From HO2-45-28 sp964574495 (lineage in GTDB: Bacteria > Patescibacteriota > Minisyncoccia > HO2-45-28), in NCBI GenBank assembly GCA_964574495.1, contig CAZNNT010000007.1, positions 1 to 28,026 of the forward strand: a stretch of 28,026 nucleotides of DNA. The letters run 5' to 3'. Position numbers and translations under genes: made by a program. Below are positions 1 to 6,101 of this stretch, one piece after another (positions within the stretch are counted from its first letter, which is position 1; each line of letters starts with the position of its first letter). The notes beneath the pieces were generated by a model. That model saw only the letters and a program-made list of their open reading frames with translations. It did not search any database and was not told where the DNA came from.

Positions 1-40
1 GGGTTAGGTAATAAAAAGCGAAGGTGTCACGGGAAATAAT

Positions 41-286
41 ATGATTAAGTTAGGAAAATATAGGCACTATAAAGGAAAAGAGTACGAGGTTATAGGTACT
101 GCGCGGCACAGCGAAACGCTGGAAGAATTAGTGATTTATCGAGCATTATACAGAAATTTCGACTTATGGGCGCGGCCGCTTAAAATGTTTTTGGAGGAAG
201 TAGAAGTTGATGGTAAAAAGATGCCACGATTCAAATATTTGGGCGATCCGCGTGGCAATTATTATAAGAAGTGTCACAGGAAGTAG
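41..286 (+). CDS. DUF1653 domain protein
   Basis: An 81-aa protein that is essentially one DUF1653 domain. The family pattern is clear: GKYRHYKGKEYEV at residues 5-17, then ARHSETLEELVIYRAL at 21-36, then WARPLKMF and a closing PRFKYLG. The family is small, cytoplasmic and of unknown biochemical function. The length fits a stand-alone member. There is no good Shine-Dalgarno; the ATG follows an AT-rich GGAAATAAT. The gene ends 70 nt from the stop codon of a convergent 48-aa minus-strand gene, and that gene's terminator lies between them. Family assignment is secure; function is unknown. Confidence 0.85.
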   Translation: MIKLGKYRHYKGKEYEVIGTARHSETLEELVIYRALYRNFDLWARPLKMFLEEVEVDGKKMPRFKYLGDPRGNYYKKCHRK

Positions 287-297
287 GAGTGGAATGT

Positions 298-334
298 AAA
301 AAAGATGAGGCCCAACTCGGATGAGTTGGACCTC
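298..334 (-). terminator. Rho-independent terminator of the 48-aa minus-strand gene
   Basis: On the minus strand a 12-bp stem (arms 334-323 and 318-307, one G-U pair) with a 4-nt loop is followed after three bases by six T residues (plus positions 298-303). It starts 21 nt past the stop codon of the small gene at 356-502. On the plus strand the hairpin is followed by G-rich sequence, so it works in one direction only. Confidence 0.85.
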
Positions 335-355
335 TGGGGGGAGTGGAGCGGCTTA

Positions 356-502
356 CTAGAAGCCGCCGTCGGGAGGAGCGTCGAGAATGCCGAAGCAGGT
401 TTTCGCCGACTCGATCACCGCGTAGGGGTTGGTCGTCGGCTCGACCTGCTGAAGCACCCGAATGATCTCCTTTACTGCTTCTTCTCTGGACAGCTTTCCC
501 AC
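356..502 (-). CDS. Small 48-aa protein of unknown function with complete expression signals
   Basis: A GTG-started 48-codon ORF reading MGKLSREEAVKEII, then RVLQQVEPTTNPYAVIES, then AKTCFGILDAPPDGGF. It is too short to be caught by a usual length cut-off. The start is set by a full AGGAGG (plus 509-514) 6 nt upstream of GTG. A consensus promoter lies upstream and a T-tailed hairpin follows the stop. The N-terminal half looks helical and amphipathic; there is one Cys and a Pro/Gly-rich tail, with no signal peptide or membrane segment. Its codons are richer in GC (GTC, GAG, ACC, CTC, GAC) than the neighbours', and its strong Shine-Dalgarno is unusual here, which may mean transfer or a highly expressed small protein. 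I do not recognise a family. Confidence 0.75.
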   Translation of the reverse strand: MGKLSREEAVKEIIRVLQQVEPTTNPYAVIESAKTCFGILDAPPDGGF

Positions 503-505
503 GGC

Positions 506-514
506 TCACCTCCT
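506..514 (-). promoter_or_regulatory. Strong Shine-Dalgarno of the 48-aa gene
   Basis: Minus-strand AGGAGGTGA, near-perfect complement of the 16S tail, with AGGAGG 6 nt before the GTG at 502. It decides between this frame and a competing GTG at 509, whose own frame would start inside the ribosome-binding site. Confidence 0.8.
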
Positions 515-542
515 GTTAAGTTGTACTATTTACACCGTCTAA

Positions 543-572
543 AGTATAACATAGAAGCATATAGTTTGTCAA
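543..572 (-). promoter_or_regulatory. Sigma70-type promoter for the 48-aa gene
   Basis: On the minus strand TTGACA (plus 567-572) is followed by an 18-nt spacer and TATACT (plus 543-548). The predicted start site leaves a leader of about 35 nt carrying AGGAGG. It matches consensus at 11 of 12 hexamer positions. Confidence 0.8.
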
Positions 573-594
573 GTTTTTGACTTTCGCGGCATTT

Positions 595-1146
595 TCAATA
601 TTTCAGCCGATTTAGCAAAAGATACTGCTTTTTCAGATATTGCTGAAATCGCGGAAGTATTTTCGGATCGTGCCAGTAAAAAAGCATTTCTTTCATGGCG
701 TTTTCAAGGGGCCAATTTTGTTCCCGGATGCGAAAAAGAGCTATCAGTAAACCCGTCCTGTCAGCCCCAACAAGGCAATGAACCAGAATCGGATGATTTT
801 TGGAGTCAGCCAAAACTTTATAAGCCCCTTCAACCATATTGAAATCCATATTCTCAACTCGCAGGCGAAACTCAAATAAGGAAATTTTGCCGGATTTCGC
901 CACCTCGCGTTCAAATGCGTTTTCGCCGCGATGGCCGCGCAGGTTAAGGATTGTTTTGATTTTCTTTTCCTGAATAACGCGCTCAAGAAAAATCTTTGAG
1001 GGCTGGGCCGAACGGTAAATCGCGCCTTTTTTCACCACGCCGAAATTATACGCGGAGTTGTTTTTGGTAGATGCCTGTGCTGCGCCGCAATAAATTAAAG
1101 CCGTTGACAAAATCAGTAAAAAGACGCTGATAGCGGTTTTTTTCAA
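595..1146 (-). CDS. Exported dual-specificity/tyrosine-type phosphatase
   Basis: A 183-aa protein with the Cys-based phosphatase signature HCLVGADRTG (C124, R130; CX5R loop). Upstream it carries the usual family context: Y-R-S-A-Q-P at 44-49 and ILNLRG at 66-71. Such enzymes remove phosphate from phosphotyrosine, phosphoserine or other phosphoesters through a cysteinyl-phosphate intermediate. Residues 1-26 form a Sec signal (KK, a hydrophobic run, then AQA-S as a likely cleavage site); a Cys at 20 is not in a canonical lipobox. The enzyme should therefore act outside the cytoplasmic membrane. The start is TTG, supported by GGAGGA 8 nt upstream. A weak promoter pair, TTGATA-17-TAGTAT (plus 1199-1204 and 1176-1181), lies between it and the divergent murA. 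The substrate is unknown. Confidence 0.8.
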   Translation of the reverse strand: MKKTAISVFLLILSTALIYCGAAQASTKNNSAYNFGVVKKGAIYRSAQPSKIFLERVIQEKKIKTILNLRGHRGENAFEREVAKSGKISLFEFRLRVENMDFNMVEGAYKVLADSKNHPILVHCLVGADRTGLLIALFRIREQNWPLENAMKEMLFYWHDPKILPRFQQYLKKQYLLLNRLKY

Positions 1147-1175
1147 GGTCGGCGTCCTCCGGAATATCCAATCAA

Positions 1176-1204
1176 ATACTAATATTTAAGCCGTCAAATA
1201 TCAA
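1176..1204 (-). promoter_or_regulatory. Possible promoter for the phosphatase gene
   Basis: Minus-strand TTGATA (1199-1204), 17-nt spacer, TAGTAT (1176-1181). Each hexamer fits consensus at four or five of six positions. It would give a leader of about 20-25 nt carrying GGAGGA. Modest support only. Confidence 0.4.
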
Positions 1205-1214
1205 TTTCAGCGTA

Positions 1215-1243
1215 TAGATAAAATGCCGCGCGCGCTTTATAAT
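1215..1243 (+). promoter_or_regulatory. murA promoter, probably giving a leaderless mRNA
   Basis: TAGATA (1215-1220), 17-nt spacer, perfect TATAAT (1238-1243). Transcription would start near 1250, which is the G of the GTG codon whose product begins like other MurA proteins. The annotated upstream ATGs (1223, 1244) would lie in or upstream of the promoter and could not be translated from this transcript. Confidence 0.55.
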
Positions 1244-1249
1244 ATGGAT

Positions 1250-2527
1250 GTGGCTAAATTTATAATCAACGGCGGAAAACTGCTGAAAGGCGAGGTGGAG
1301 GTTTCCGGAGCCAAAAACAGCGCCCTTAAGGCCTTTGGCGCGTCGTTTCTTTTTCAAAACCCGCTGCGAATTGAAAATGTCCCCTTAATTGAGGATGTGT
1401 TTCGCTTAAAAGAACTGATGGTAACTTCCGGTGTCAGGGTTTCCAATATCGGAAACAAAGTTTTTTCATTTGCCGCGCCGGAAGAAGCCAAAACCGATTT
1501 GGACCAGGACATCAGCAAGCGGCTAAGGGCTTCAATCGTTCTTTTGGGGCCGATGCTCGCGCGCTACGGCCGTGTTTCCATTCCGTATCCCGGAGGATGC
1601 GTCATCGGCAAAAGACCCATCAATTTTTTTATAGACGGTTTAAAAGCCATGGGCGCTAAAGTGCGCGAGTCGGGCGAGAGATATTTTTTTGAGGCCAAAA
1701 AACTTAAGGCGGCCGATTTCGCTTTTTTGACTCCAAGCGTTACCGCGACCGAAACATTGATGATGGCGGCAATACTCGGCGAGGGCCGCGTGATTTTGAG
1801 AAATTGCGCCGAAGAGCCGGAAATAGGGGCTTTAGCCGATTTTTTGAACGATTCCGGCGCCAAAATAAGCGGAGCAGGAACACATACCATTATTATAGAC
1901 GGCTTGGGAAGGAGGGGGAGGTTGACGGCCAAGGCCTCTTTTGAAGTCATTCCCGACAGGATAGAAGCGGGCTGTTTTTTGATTTTGGGCGCGCTTTTGG
2001 CTAATTCCCGAGCCGGAGGAATAAAAATAAAAAACTGCCGGCCCCAGCATTTTTTGAGTTTAATTTCGCATCTTGAGGCCTCCGGAGTAAAAATAAAAAC
2101 CGGCCCCGATTGGGTTTCGGTTTCAAGGCCTTCAAAATTATCGGCCATTGATGTCAGAACCGGCGAATATCCAGGTTTCGCCACTGATTTGCAGGCGCCC
2201 TTCACGGTTCTTTTGACCCAAGCCGAAGGCAAAAGCCAAGTTCACGAAACAATATTTGACGGCCGGCTGGAATACACGCCGGAACTTAGCCGAATGGGCG
2301 CGAATATAACTCCGTGCGATCCGCACCGCATAATTGTTTTGGGTCCGACGACTCTTTACGGCCGGGAGGTGGAGAGTCCGGATTTAAGGGCCGGTCTCGC
2401 CTTTGTCATCGCCGGCCTCATTGCAAAAGGGCGGACAATAGTCCACAATGTCTATAATATAGACCGCGGTTACGAGGCCGTAGAGCAAAAATTGTCGGCG
2501 CTCGGCGCGGACATAAAAAGAGAATGA
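1250..2527 (+). CDS. murA: UDP-N-acetylglucosamine 1-carboxyvinyltransferase
   Basis: MurA transfers enolpyruvate from PEP to UDP-GlcNAc, the first committed step of peptidoglycan synthesis, in the cytoplasm. Visible features: the start AKFIINGGKLLKGEV, then VSGAKNSAL with the catalytic-region Lys and Asn, then PGGCVIGKRP with the active-site Cys (residue 117 from this start, close to E. coli Cys115), and a C-terminal RAGLAFVIAGLIAKG typical of EPSP-synthase-fold enzymes. The length, 425 aa from GTG at 1250, is normal. The frame is open from an ATG at 1223, but those extra nine codons overlap the TATAAT box and do not resemble MurA, so GTG at 1250 is preferred by inference. The stop codon overlaps the mreB start by 4 nt (ATGA). 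Confidence 0.93.
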   Translation: MAKFIINGGKLLKGEVEVSGAKNSALKAFGASFLFQNPLRIENVPLIEDVFRLKELMVTSGVRVSNIGNKVFSFAAPEEAKTDLDQDISKRLRASIVLLGPMLARYGRVSIPYPGGCVIGKRPINFFIDGLKAMGAKVRESGERYFFEAKKLKAADFAFLTPSVTATETLMMAAILGEGRVILRNCAEEPEIGALADFLNDSGAKISGAGTHTIIIDGLGRRGRLTAKASFEVIPDRIEAGCFLILGALLANSRAGGIKIKNCRPQHFLSLISHLEASGVKIKTGPDWVSVSRPSKLSAIDVRTGEYPGFATDLQAPFTVLLTQAEGKSQVHETIFDGRLEYTPELSRMGANITPCDPHRIIVLGPTTLYGREVESPDLRAGLAFVIAGLIAKGRTIVHNVYNIDRGYEAVEQKLSALGADIKRE

Positions 2528-3537
2528 CTTTATTTGTTAAAAAACTCGGAATTGATTTGGGCACGGCGAATACTTTGGTATTTGTTCCAGGGCGCGGCAT
2601 TGTTTTAAATGAGCCGTCGGTGGTCGCCGTTTCCGTTCCGGAAAATAAGGTGCTGGCCGTCGGCAACGAAGCCAAAAATATGGTTGGCAAAACGCCCGAC
2701 AGCATTATGGCTTACAGGCCCATGAAAGACGGAGTCATTGCCGATTATCGCGTTACTGAAGCCATGCTTCGTTATTATATAGGAAAATCGCTGGGCAGCT
2801 GGAATATTTTTAAGCCGGAGGTTTTGGTTTCGGTGCCGGCTGGCGTGACTTCAACCGAAAGGCGCTCGGTGGTTGAAGCGGCCTTAAAAGCCGGAGCCAA
2901 GCGGGCTTTTGTCATGAAAGAGCCGATTTTGGCGGCAATTGGCGCGGGAATCCCTATTCACGAGCCGACCGGACATATGGTGGTTGACATAGGCGGAGGC
3001 ACGACTGATGTCGCGGTAATATCTCTTGGCGGCATTGTGGCTTCAACTTCGGTTAAAGTCGCGGGCAATAAAATAGACCAGGCCATCGCGGATTATGTGA
3101 AAAAAACTTTTAATTTGGCGATAGGCGACAGAACCGCCGAAGAAATAAAAATAGCCATTGGTTCGGCCGTAAATGTGGACGAAGAAGACGCTTATTTGAT
3201 TAAGGGCCGGGACTTTCTTACCGGACTTCCCAGAACCGCGGAAATTTCCACGAATGAAGTGGCCAAAGCCATTGAAAACGAGCTTCGTGAAATAACCAAA
3301 GCCATTAAATCGGTTCTTCACGAGACCCCTCCGGAACTCGCCGCCGATATCATAGACCAAAACATAACCATGACCGGAGGAACGTCTCTTTTGCGAAATA
3401 TCACCGAACTGGTCTATCGCGCCACCGGCGTTAAAGCCCGAGTCAGCGAGGAGGCGCTTTTTTGCGTCGCTAAAGGCACGGGCATCGCCTTAAATCACCT
3501 CGGCGTTTATAAAAAAAGTTTGTTGGGAAAGAGATGA
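2524..3537 (+). CDS. mreB: Rod-shape actin homologue MreB
   Basis: A 337-aa actin-fold ATPase that polymerises under the membrane and guides side-wall synthesis. The phosphate-1 loop GIDLGTANTLVF is at residues 9-20, the phosphate-2 loop VVDIGGGTTDVAVISLGG is around 158-175, and the adenosine-binding MTGGTSLLRNI is near 287-297. The length matches the family. The start overlaps murA by ATGA and its own stop overlaps the next gene by ATGA, so the three genes are translated as one coupled operon. There is no N-terminal membrane-targeting helix beyond a short MTLFVKK. Confidence 0.97.
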   Translation: MTLFVKKLGIDLGTANTLVFVPGRGIVLNEPSVVAVSVPENKVLAVGNEAKNMVGKTPDSIMAYRPMKDGVIADYRVTEAMLRYYIGKSLGSWNIFKPEVLVSVPAGVTSTERRSVVEAALKAGAKRAFVMKEPILAAIGAGIPIHEPTGHMVVDIGGGTTDVAVISLGGIVASTSVKVAGNKIDQAIADYVKKTFNLAIGDRTAEEIKIAIGSAVNVDEEDAYLIKGRDFLTGLPRTAEISTNEVAKAIENELREITKAIKSVLHETPPELAADIIDQNITMTGGTSLLRNITELVYRATGVKARVSEEALFCVAKGTGIALNHLGVYKKSLLGKR

Positions 3538-4157
3538 ACCCCGTATTCCAAACTCTTAAAGAGCATTTGAAAAGGAGCGTTTTAGCCAACGGTTATTTGT
3601 TAAACGGCCCGATTGAGGCCCAAAAATTATCTGATTTTTTGCGGCAATACGGAGAAGTGCGCTTGTTTTTGGGGGAAACGGGCATTAACGAGGCGCGAAA
3701 AATTAAAGAATTATCGTTCATAAAGCCGGAATCCGGCCGAAAAACCTTTTTTATTATTGAGGTCTCGCGCGCGGGCCATTTTCTCCCGCAGGCCATTCTC
3801 AAAGCCGTTGAGGATTCGCAGGACAACAGGCATTTTTTTATTTTGTCGGATCGTCCCGATTTGATGCCCGATACATTGCGTTCAAGATTGGTTGAGATAA
3901 AAATTGCCGGCTCCAGCTCAAATGACCTGTCTAATTTTATGAAATCGGATTATCAGTCCAGAATCGAATTCACGCGGGATTTGGCCGAAGACAAAGAAAA
4001 ATTCGCCGGTTTTTTAGACGATCTGGAAAGATGGATGCTTGATAAAAACAGACACGACTTTATTCCGAAAATAAGACAGGCCAGAGAATCGGCCATGATT
4101 TTTAATATTAGCCGAAAAATGTGTCTGGAATACTTAACTCATTTATTAATTTATTAA
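3534..4157 (+). CDS. Degenerate DNA polymerase III delta-prime-like protein
   Basis: A 207-aa protein resembling the AAA+ core of clamp-loader subunit delta-prime (HolB) or DnaX. The central stretch has the family signature: FFIIEVSRAGHFLPQAILKA (Walker-B-like region and the AaNALLKtLEE equivalent), then VEDSQDNRHFFILSDRP, then LPDTLRSRL-like PDTLRSRL with the SRC-motif Arg. The N-terminal Walker A is degraded (NGPIEAQK where GxxGxGKT is expected) and the zinc-binding Cys cluster is absent. The C-terminal collar domain is short. A non-ATP-binding subunit of the clamp loader is the best reading, since delta-prime itself does not hydrolyse ATP. It is coupled to mreB by ATGA. The family is likely; the exact subunit is uncertain. 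Confidence 0.65.
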   Translation: MNPVFQTLKEHLKRSVLANGYLLNGPIEAQKLSDFLRQYGEVRLFLGETGINEARKIKELSFIKPESGRKTFFIIEVSRAGHFLPQAILKAVEDSQDNRHFFILSDRPDLMPDTLRSRLVEIKIAGSSSNDLSNFMKSDYQSRIEFTRDLAEDKEKFAGFLDDLERWMLDKNRHDFIPKIRQARESAMIFNISRKMCLEYLTHLLIY

Positions 4158-4162
4158 AATAA

Positions 4163-4216
4163 TTTTATTAGGGCGATTAGAATAATTAGGTTAATTAGAA
4201 ATTAGTAATTTTTAAT
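4163..4216. repeat. Nonamer repeat spacer upstream of frr
   Basis: A 9-nt degenerate array with a constant TTAG core: TTAGGGCGA, TTAGAATAA, TTAGGTTAA, TTAGAAATT, then AG. It occupies most of the 59-nt spacer between the holB-like gene and frr. Same family as tracts at 6059-6097, 6180-6220, 7518-7553 and 7609-7640. Confidence 0.7.
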
Positions 4217-4765
4217 ATGTACGATTTATCAAAATTTGAAGTCGCGGCCAAAAGGTCGCGGGAAAAATTATCCGAAGAATTGGGGGGTTTGCGTACCGGA
4301 CGGGCCAATCCCGTTTTGGTTAAAGATATCGCCGTGGATTATTTCGGAAGCAAAATGAAATTGGAGGGGCTGGCTTCAATAAGCGTTCAAGACGCCCGAA
4401 CTTTGCTGATACAGCCCTGGGATAAAAATTCCATAGAACCGATAGAAAAAGCCGTGCGCGCCTCCAATCTGGGGCTTCAGCCGGTAGCGGATAAGAATGT
4501 TTTGAGGATAATTTTACCGGAACTTACCGGCGAACGCAGGGCCGCGCTTTTAAAATTAACGGGCGAAAAACTGGAGGCCTCCAGAGTCGCTTTAAGGCAG
4601 GAAAGAGAAGCGGTCTGGAAGGACATTCAGGAAAAAGAAAGGAAGGGCGAAATGTCGGAAGACGAAAAATTCCGCCTTAAAGACGATCTCCAGAAAAAAA
4701 TAGACAGGTTTAATAAGGATTTTGAGGAATTGGCTGAAAAAAAGAAACAAGAAATTAGCTCTTGA
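4217..4765 (+). CDS. frr: Ribosome recycling factor
   Basis: RRF (182 aa) splits post-termination 70S ribosomes together with EF-G. Landmark stretches: LRTGRANPVLVKDIAVDYFG (residues 26-45, the conserved RTGRAnp motif), LLIQPWDKNSIEPIEKA, then NVLRIILPELTGERR near 94-108. The length fits the two-domain family. No Shine-Dalgarno is visible and the spacer is nonamer repeat. The last codons overlap the -35 box of the next transcription unit, so frr ends where the khpA promoter begins. Confidence 0.97.
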   Translation: MYDLSKFEVAAKRSREKLSEELGGLRTGRANPVLVKDIAVDYFGSKMKLEGLASISVQDARTLLIQPWDKNSIEPIEKAVRASNLGLQPVADKNVLRIILPELTGERRAALLKLTGEKLEASRVALRQEREAVWKDIQEKERKGEMSEDEKFRLKDDLQKKIDRFNKDFEELAEKKKQEISS

Positions 4766-4789
4766 CAAACCCTTTGTATTTGCTATAAT
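4762..4789 (+). promoter_or_regulatory. Strong promoter overlapping the frr stop codon
   Basis: Perfect TTGACA (4762-4767), 16-nt spacer, perfect TATAAT (4784-4789). The predicted start site is about 4796-4798, just before the 5' arm of the folded leader at 4801. It is the best promoter in the window by consensus, and the spacer is one base shorter than optimum. Confidence 0.85.
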
Positions 4790-4796
4790 GGGGCTT

Positions 4797-4864
4797 AATA
4801 AGTAGCGGCAGGCCAAAAGGCAATCCTTGCGGCTGGATCGGTCGAACCCTAGAGGGTGGCTACT
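4797..4864 (+). ncRNA. Candidate structured 5' leader RNA (three-way junction) upstream of khpA
   Basis: The 105-nt leader begins with a compact foldable region. P1: AGUAGC 4801-4806 pairs with GCUACU 4859-4864 (six perfect pairs). P2: GGCC 4811-4814 with GGUC 4840-4843, continued by AUCC 4823-4826 with GGAU 4835-4838. P3: ACCC 4846-4849 with GGGU 4854-4857 closing a UAGA loop. The junction linkers are short (4, 2 and 1 nt). An alternative places GCC-AAAA-GGC (4812-4821) in the P2 region. No T-tract follows, so it is a leader or processed RNA and not an attenuator of the usual kind. It matches no riboswitch class I can recall. The fold was done by hand. Confidence 0.4.
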
Positions 4865-4901
4865 GAAAATTAGCATTAATCCTTAATTCAGAATTAGTAA
4901 A

Positions 4902-5204
4902 ATGGCGGAAAAATACACTGATCAGGAATTTCTGGAGTATGTGGTTAAGAGCTTGGTTGACACTCCGAAAGCCGTTGAAGTAGACCGAAAGGTTGATGAA
5001 ATGGGCGTTCTTTTGACGCTTAAAATTGACCCGGCTGATATGGGCAAAATAATCGGAAGAGGTGGCAATACCGCGAAGGCCCTTCGCACGCTTTTACGCG
5101 TAGTCGGTTTAAAAAACCGTTCTCGCGTGAATCTGAAGATTGAAGAGCCCGAAGGCGGTCGCGGACCAAGACCTTCGGCCGACGTAGACGATTTGAAACT
5201 TTAA
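4902..5204 (+). CDS. khpA: KH-domain RNA-binding protein KhpA-like
   Basis: A 100-aa protein with one type-II KH domain. The nucleic-acid-binding GxxG loop is seen in MGKIIGRGGNTAKALRTLLR (near residues 47-66), the hallmark of the YlqC/KhpA family. In other bacteria this protein binds RNA with KhpB and often lies in an rpsP-khpA-rimM-trmD operon. Here trmD is next but rpsP and rimM are absent, and a terminator separates khpA from trmD. The acidic, Gly/Pro-containing C-terminal tail makes it longer than the usual 75-80 aa. It is expressed from a strong promoter with a folded leader; no Shine-Dalgarno is seen. Confidence 0.9.
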   Translation: MAEKYTDQEFLEYVVKSLVDTPKAVEVDRKVDEMGVLLTLKIDPADMGKIIGRGGNTAKALRTLLRVVGLKNRSRVNLKIEEPEGGRGPRPSADVDDLKL

Positions 5205-5220
5205 ATCACTACGAGTCCGA

Positions 5221-5260
5221 CAAAAACCGTGCTATTATAAATAGTGCGGTTTTTGTTTTA
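5221..5260 (+). terminator. Rho-independent terminator after khpA
   Basis: Long hairpin with arms 5221-5236 and 5240-5255 (CAAAAACCG...CGGTTTTTG, two G-U pairs in the middle), running into a T-rich stretch TTTTTGTTTT. It separates khpA from trmD and is likely bidirectional because the outer arms are A/T runs. Confidence 0.8.
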
Positions 5261-5383
5261 ACCTTGTAACTTTGCAACCTTGTAATTTTTTAACCTTTAA
5301 ACCAAGAAACCTTGTAACTTTGCAACCTTTTAACTTTTCAACTTTGTAACCTTGTAACCTTTTAACCTTGTAACTTTTTAACT
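5260..5383. repeat. Octamer repeat array AACYTTNN filling the khpA-trmD spacer
   Basis: Fifteen consecutive 8-nt units plus AACT, in strict phase with no indel, ending exactly at the trmD ATG. All begin AA; fourteen begin AAC. Examples: AACCTTGT, AACTTTGC, AACCTTTT, AACTTTTC. Positions 1, 2 and usually 5-6 are fixed, positions 4, 7 and 8 vary. This leaves no room for a normal ribosome-binding site before trmD. Confidence 0.9.
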
Positions 5384-6061
5384 ATGAACTTCAATATCAT
5401 AACTATTTTTCCCGAGGCCTTTGAATCCTATTTTAATTCCTCCATTTTAAAACGCGCGCAAAAGCGCGGCTTGATTAAAATTAACTTTTTCAATCCGCGC
5501 GATTTTACCAAAGATAAACACCTTACGGTAGACGATAAGCCGTATGGCGGAGGCGCGGGAATGGTGATGAAGGCGGAGCCGATTTTAAAAGCATACGGAA
5601 AGATAAAAAAGAAAGGCGCGAGAAAAGTAGTTTTACTTTCCGCCAAGGGCAGGCAGTTCAATCAAAAAATAGCGCGCGACTGGACAAAAAAGTATAAACA
5701 GTTGATTTTTATCAGCGCGAGGTACGAAGGCATAGATGAAAGAGTAAAAATCGCTCTGAAAGCCGAGGAGATTTCCATAGGGCCGTATGTCCTGACCGAC
5801 GGCGATGTAGCGACTATGGTTTTGATTTCGGCCATAACGCGCCTCCTGCCCGGCGCGATAAAATGGGAGTCATTGAAAGAAGAATCTCATTTTAATCTTT
5901 TGGTTAAAAAAGAGGGGGTGGGCGGCAAGGGACTGGAATATCCCCACTACACCCGTCCGGAGATTTTGAAATACAAAGGCAAAAAGTACGCCGTTCCGGC
6001 GGTTTTGCTTTCTGGAAACCATAAAAAGATACAAGAATGGAGGCGAAAAAATCAAAATTAA
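5384..6061 (+). CDS. trmD: tRNA (guanine-N1-)-methyltransferase
   Basis: TrmD methylates G37 of tRNAs next to the anticodon using S-adenosylmethionine and prevents +1 frameshifting. Its 225 aa show the SPOUT trefoil-knot motifs: NIITIFPEAFESYF at the N-terminus, DDKPYGGGAGMVMKAEPI around 50-67, ISARYEGIDERV near 110-121, then IGPYVLTDGDVATMVLI and the C-terminal LEYPHYTRPE. The knot loop reads IGPYVLTDGD where the common form is IGDYVLTGGE, a variant to note. It starts directly after an octamer repeat array and has no Shine-Dalgarno. Confidence 0.96.
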   Translation: MNFNIITIFPEAFESYFNSSILKRAQKRGLIKINFFNPRDFTKDKHLTVDDKPYGGGAGMVMKAEPILKAYGKIKKKGARKVVLLSAKGRQFNQKIARDWTKKYKQLIFISARYEGIDERVKIALKAEEISIGPYVLTDGDVATMVLISAITRLLPGAIKWESLKEESHFNLLVKKEGVGGKGLEYPHYTRPEILKYKGKKYAVPAVLLSGNHKKIQEWRRKNQN

Positions 6062-6097
6062 TCTAATTTCTAATTAACCTAATTAATCTAAATAAGC
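6059..6097. repeat. Nonamer repeat tract after trmD
   Basis: Reverse-oriented copies of the 9-nt family (CTAATTNNN): CTAATTT, CTAATTAAC, CTAATTAAT, CTAAATAAG. The first unit is seven nt long, so the tract is imperfect. It starts over the trmD stop codon. Confidence 0.6.
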
Positions 6098-6101
6098 CCC
6101 A

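Noticed and set aside
231..509. 92-aa minus-strand frame starting at a GTG inside the ribosome-binding site
   Set aside because: It is rich in Arg/Ser, unlike a real protein, and overlaps the DUF1653 gene. The 48-aa frame starting at 502 has correct Shine-Dalgarno spacing and a terminator.
305..580. 91-aa plus-strand frame over the same stretch
   Set aside because: It is antisense to the promoter, RBS and ORF of the 48-aa gene and has no start signals.
4840..4864. A tRNA-like GGTCGAACC word with a closing stem, suggesting a tRNA
   Set aside because: There is no D-arm, no anticodon arm and the total length of 64 nt is too short; the T-loop-like word is better explained by the junction fold.
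5260..5383. CRISPR array
   Set aside because: The repeat is 8 nt with no spacers and there are no cas genes nearby.
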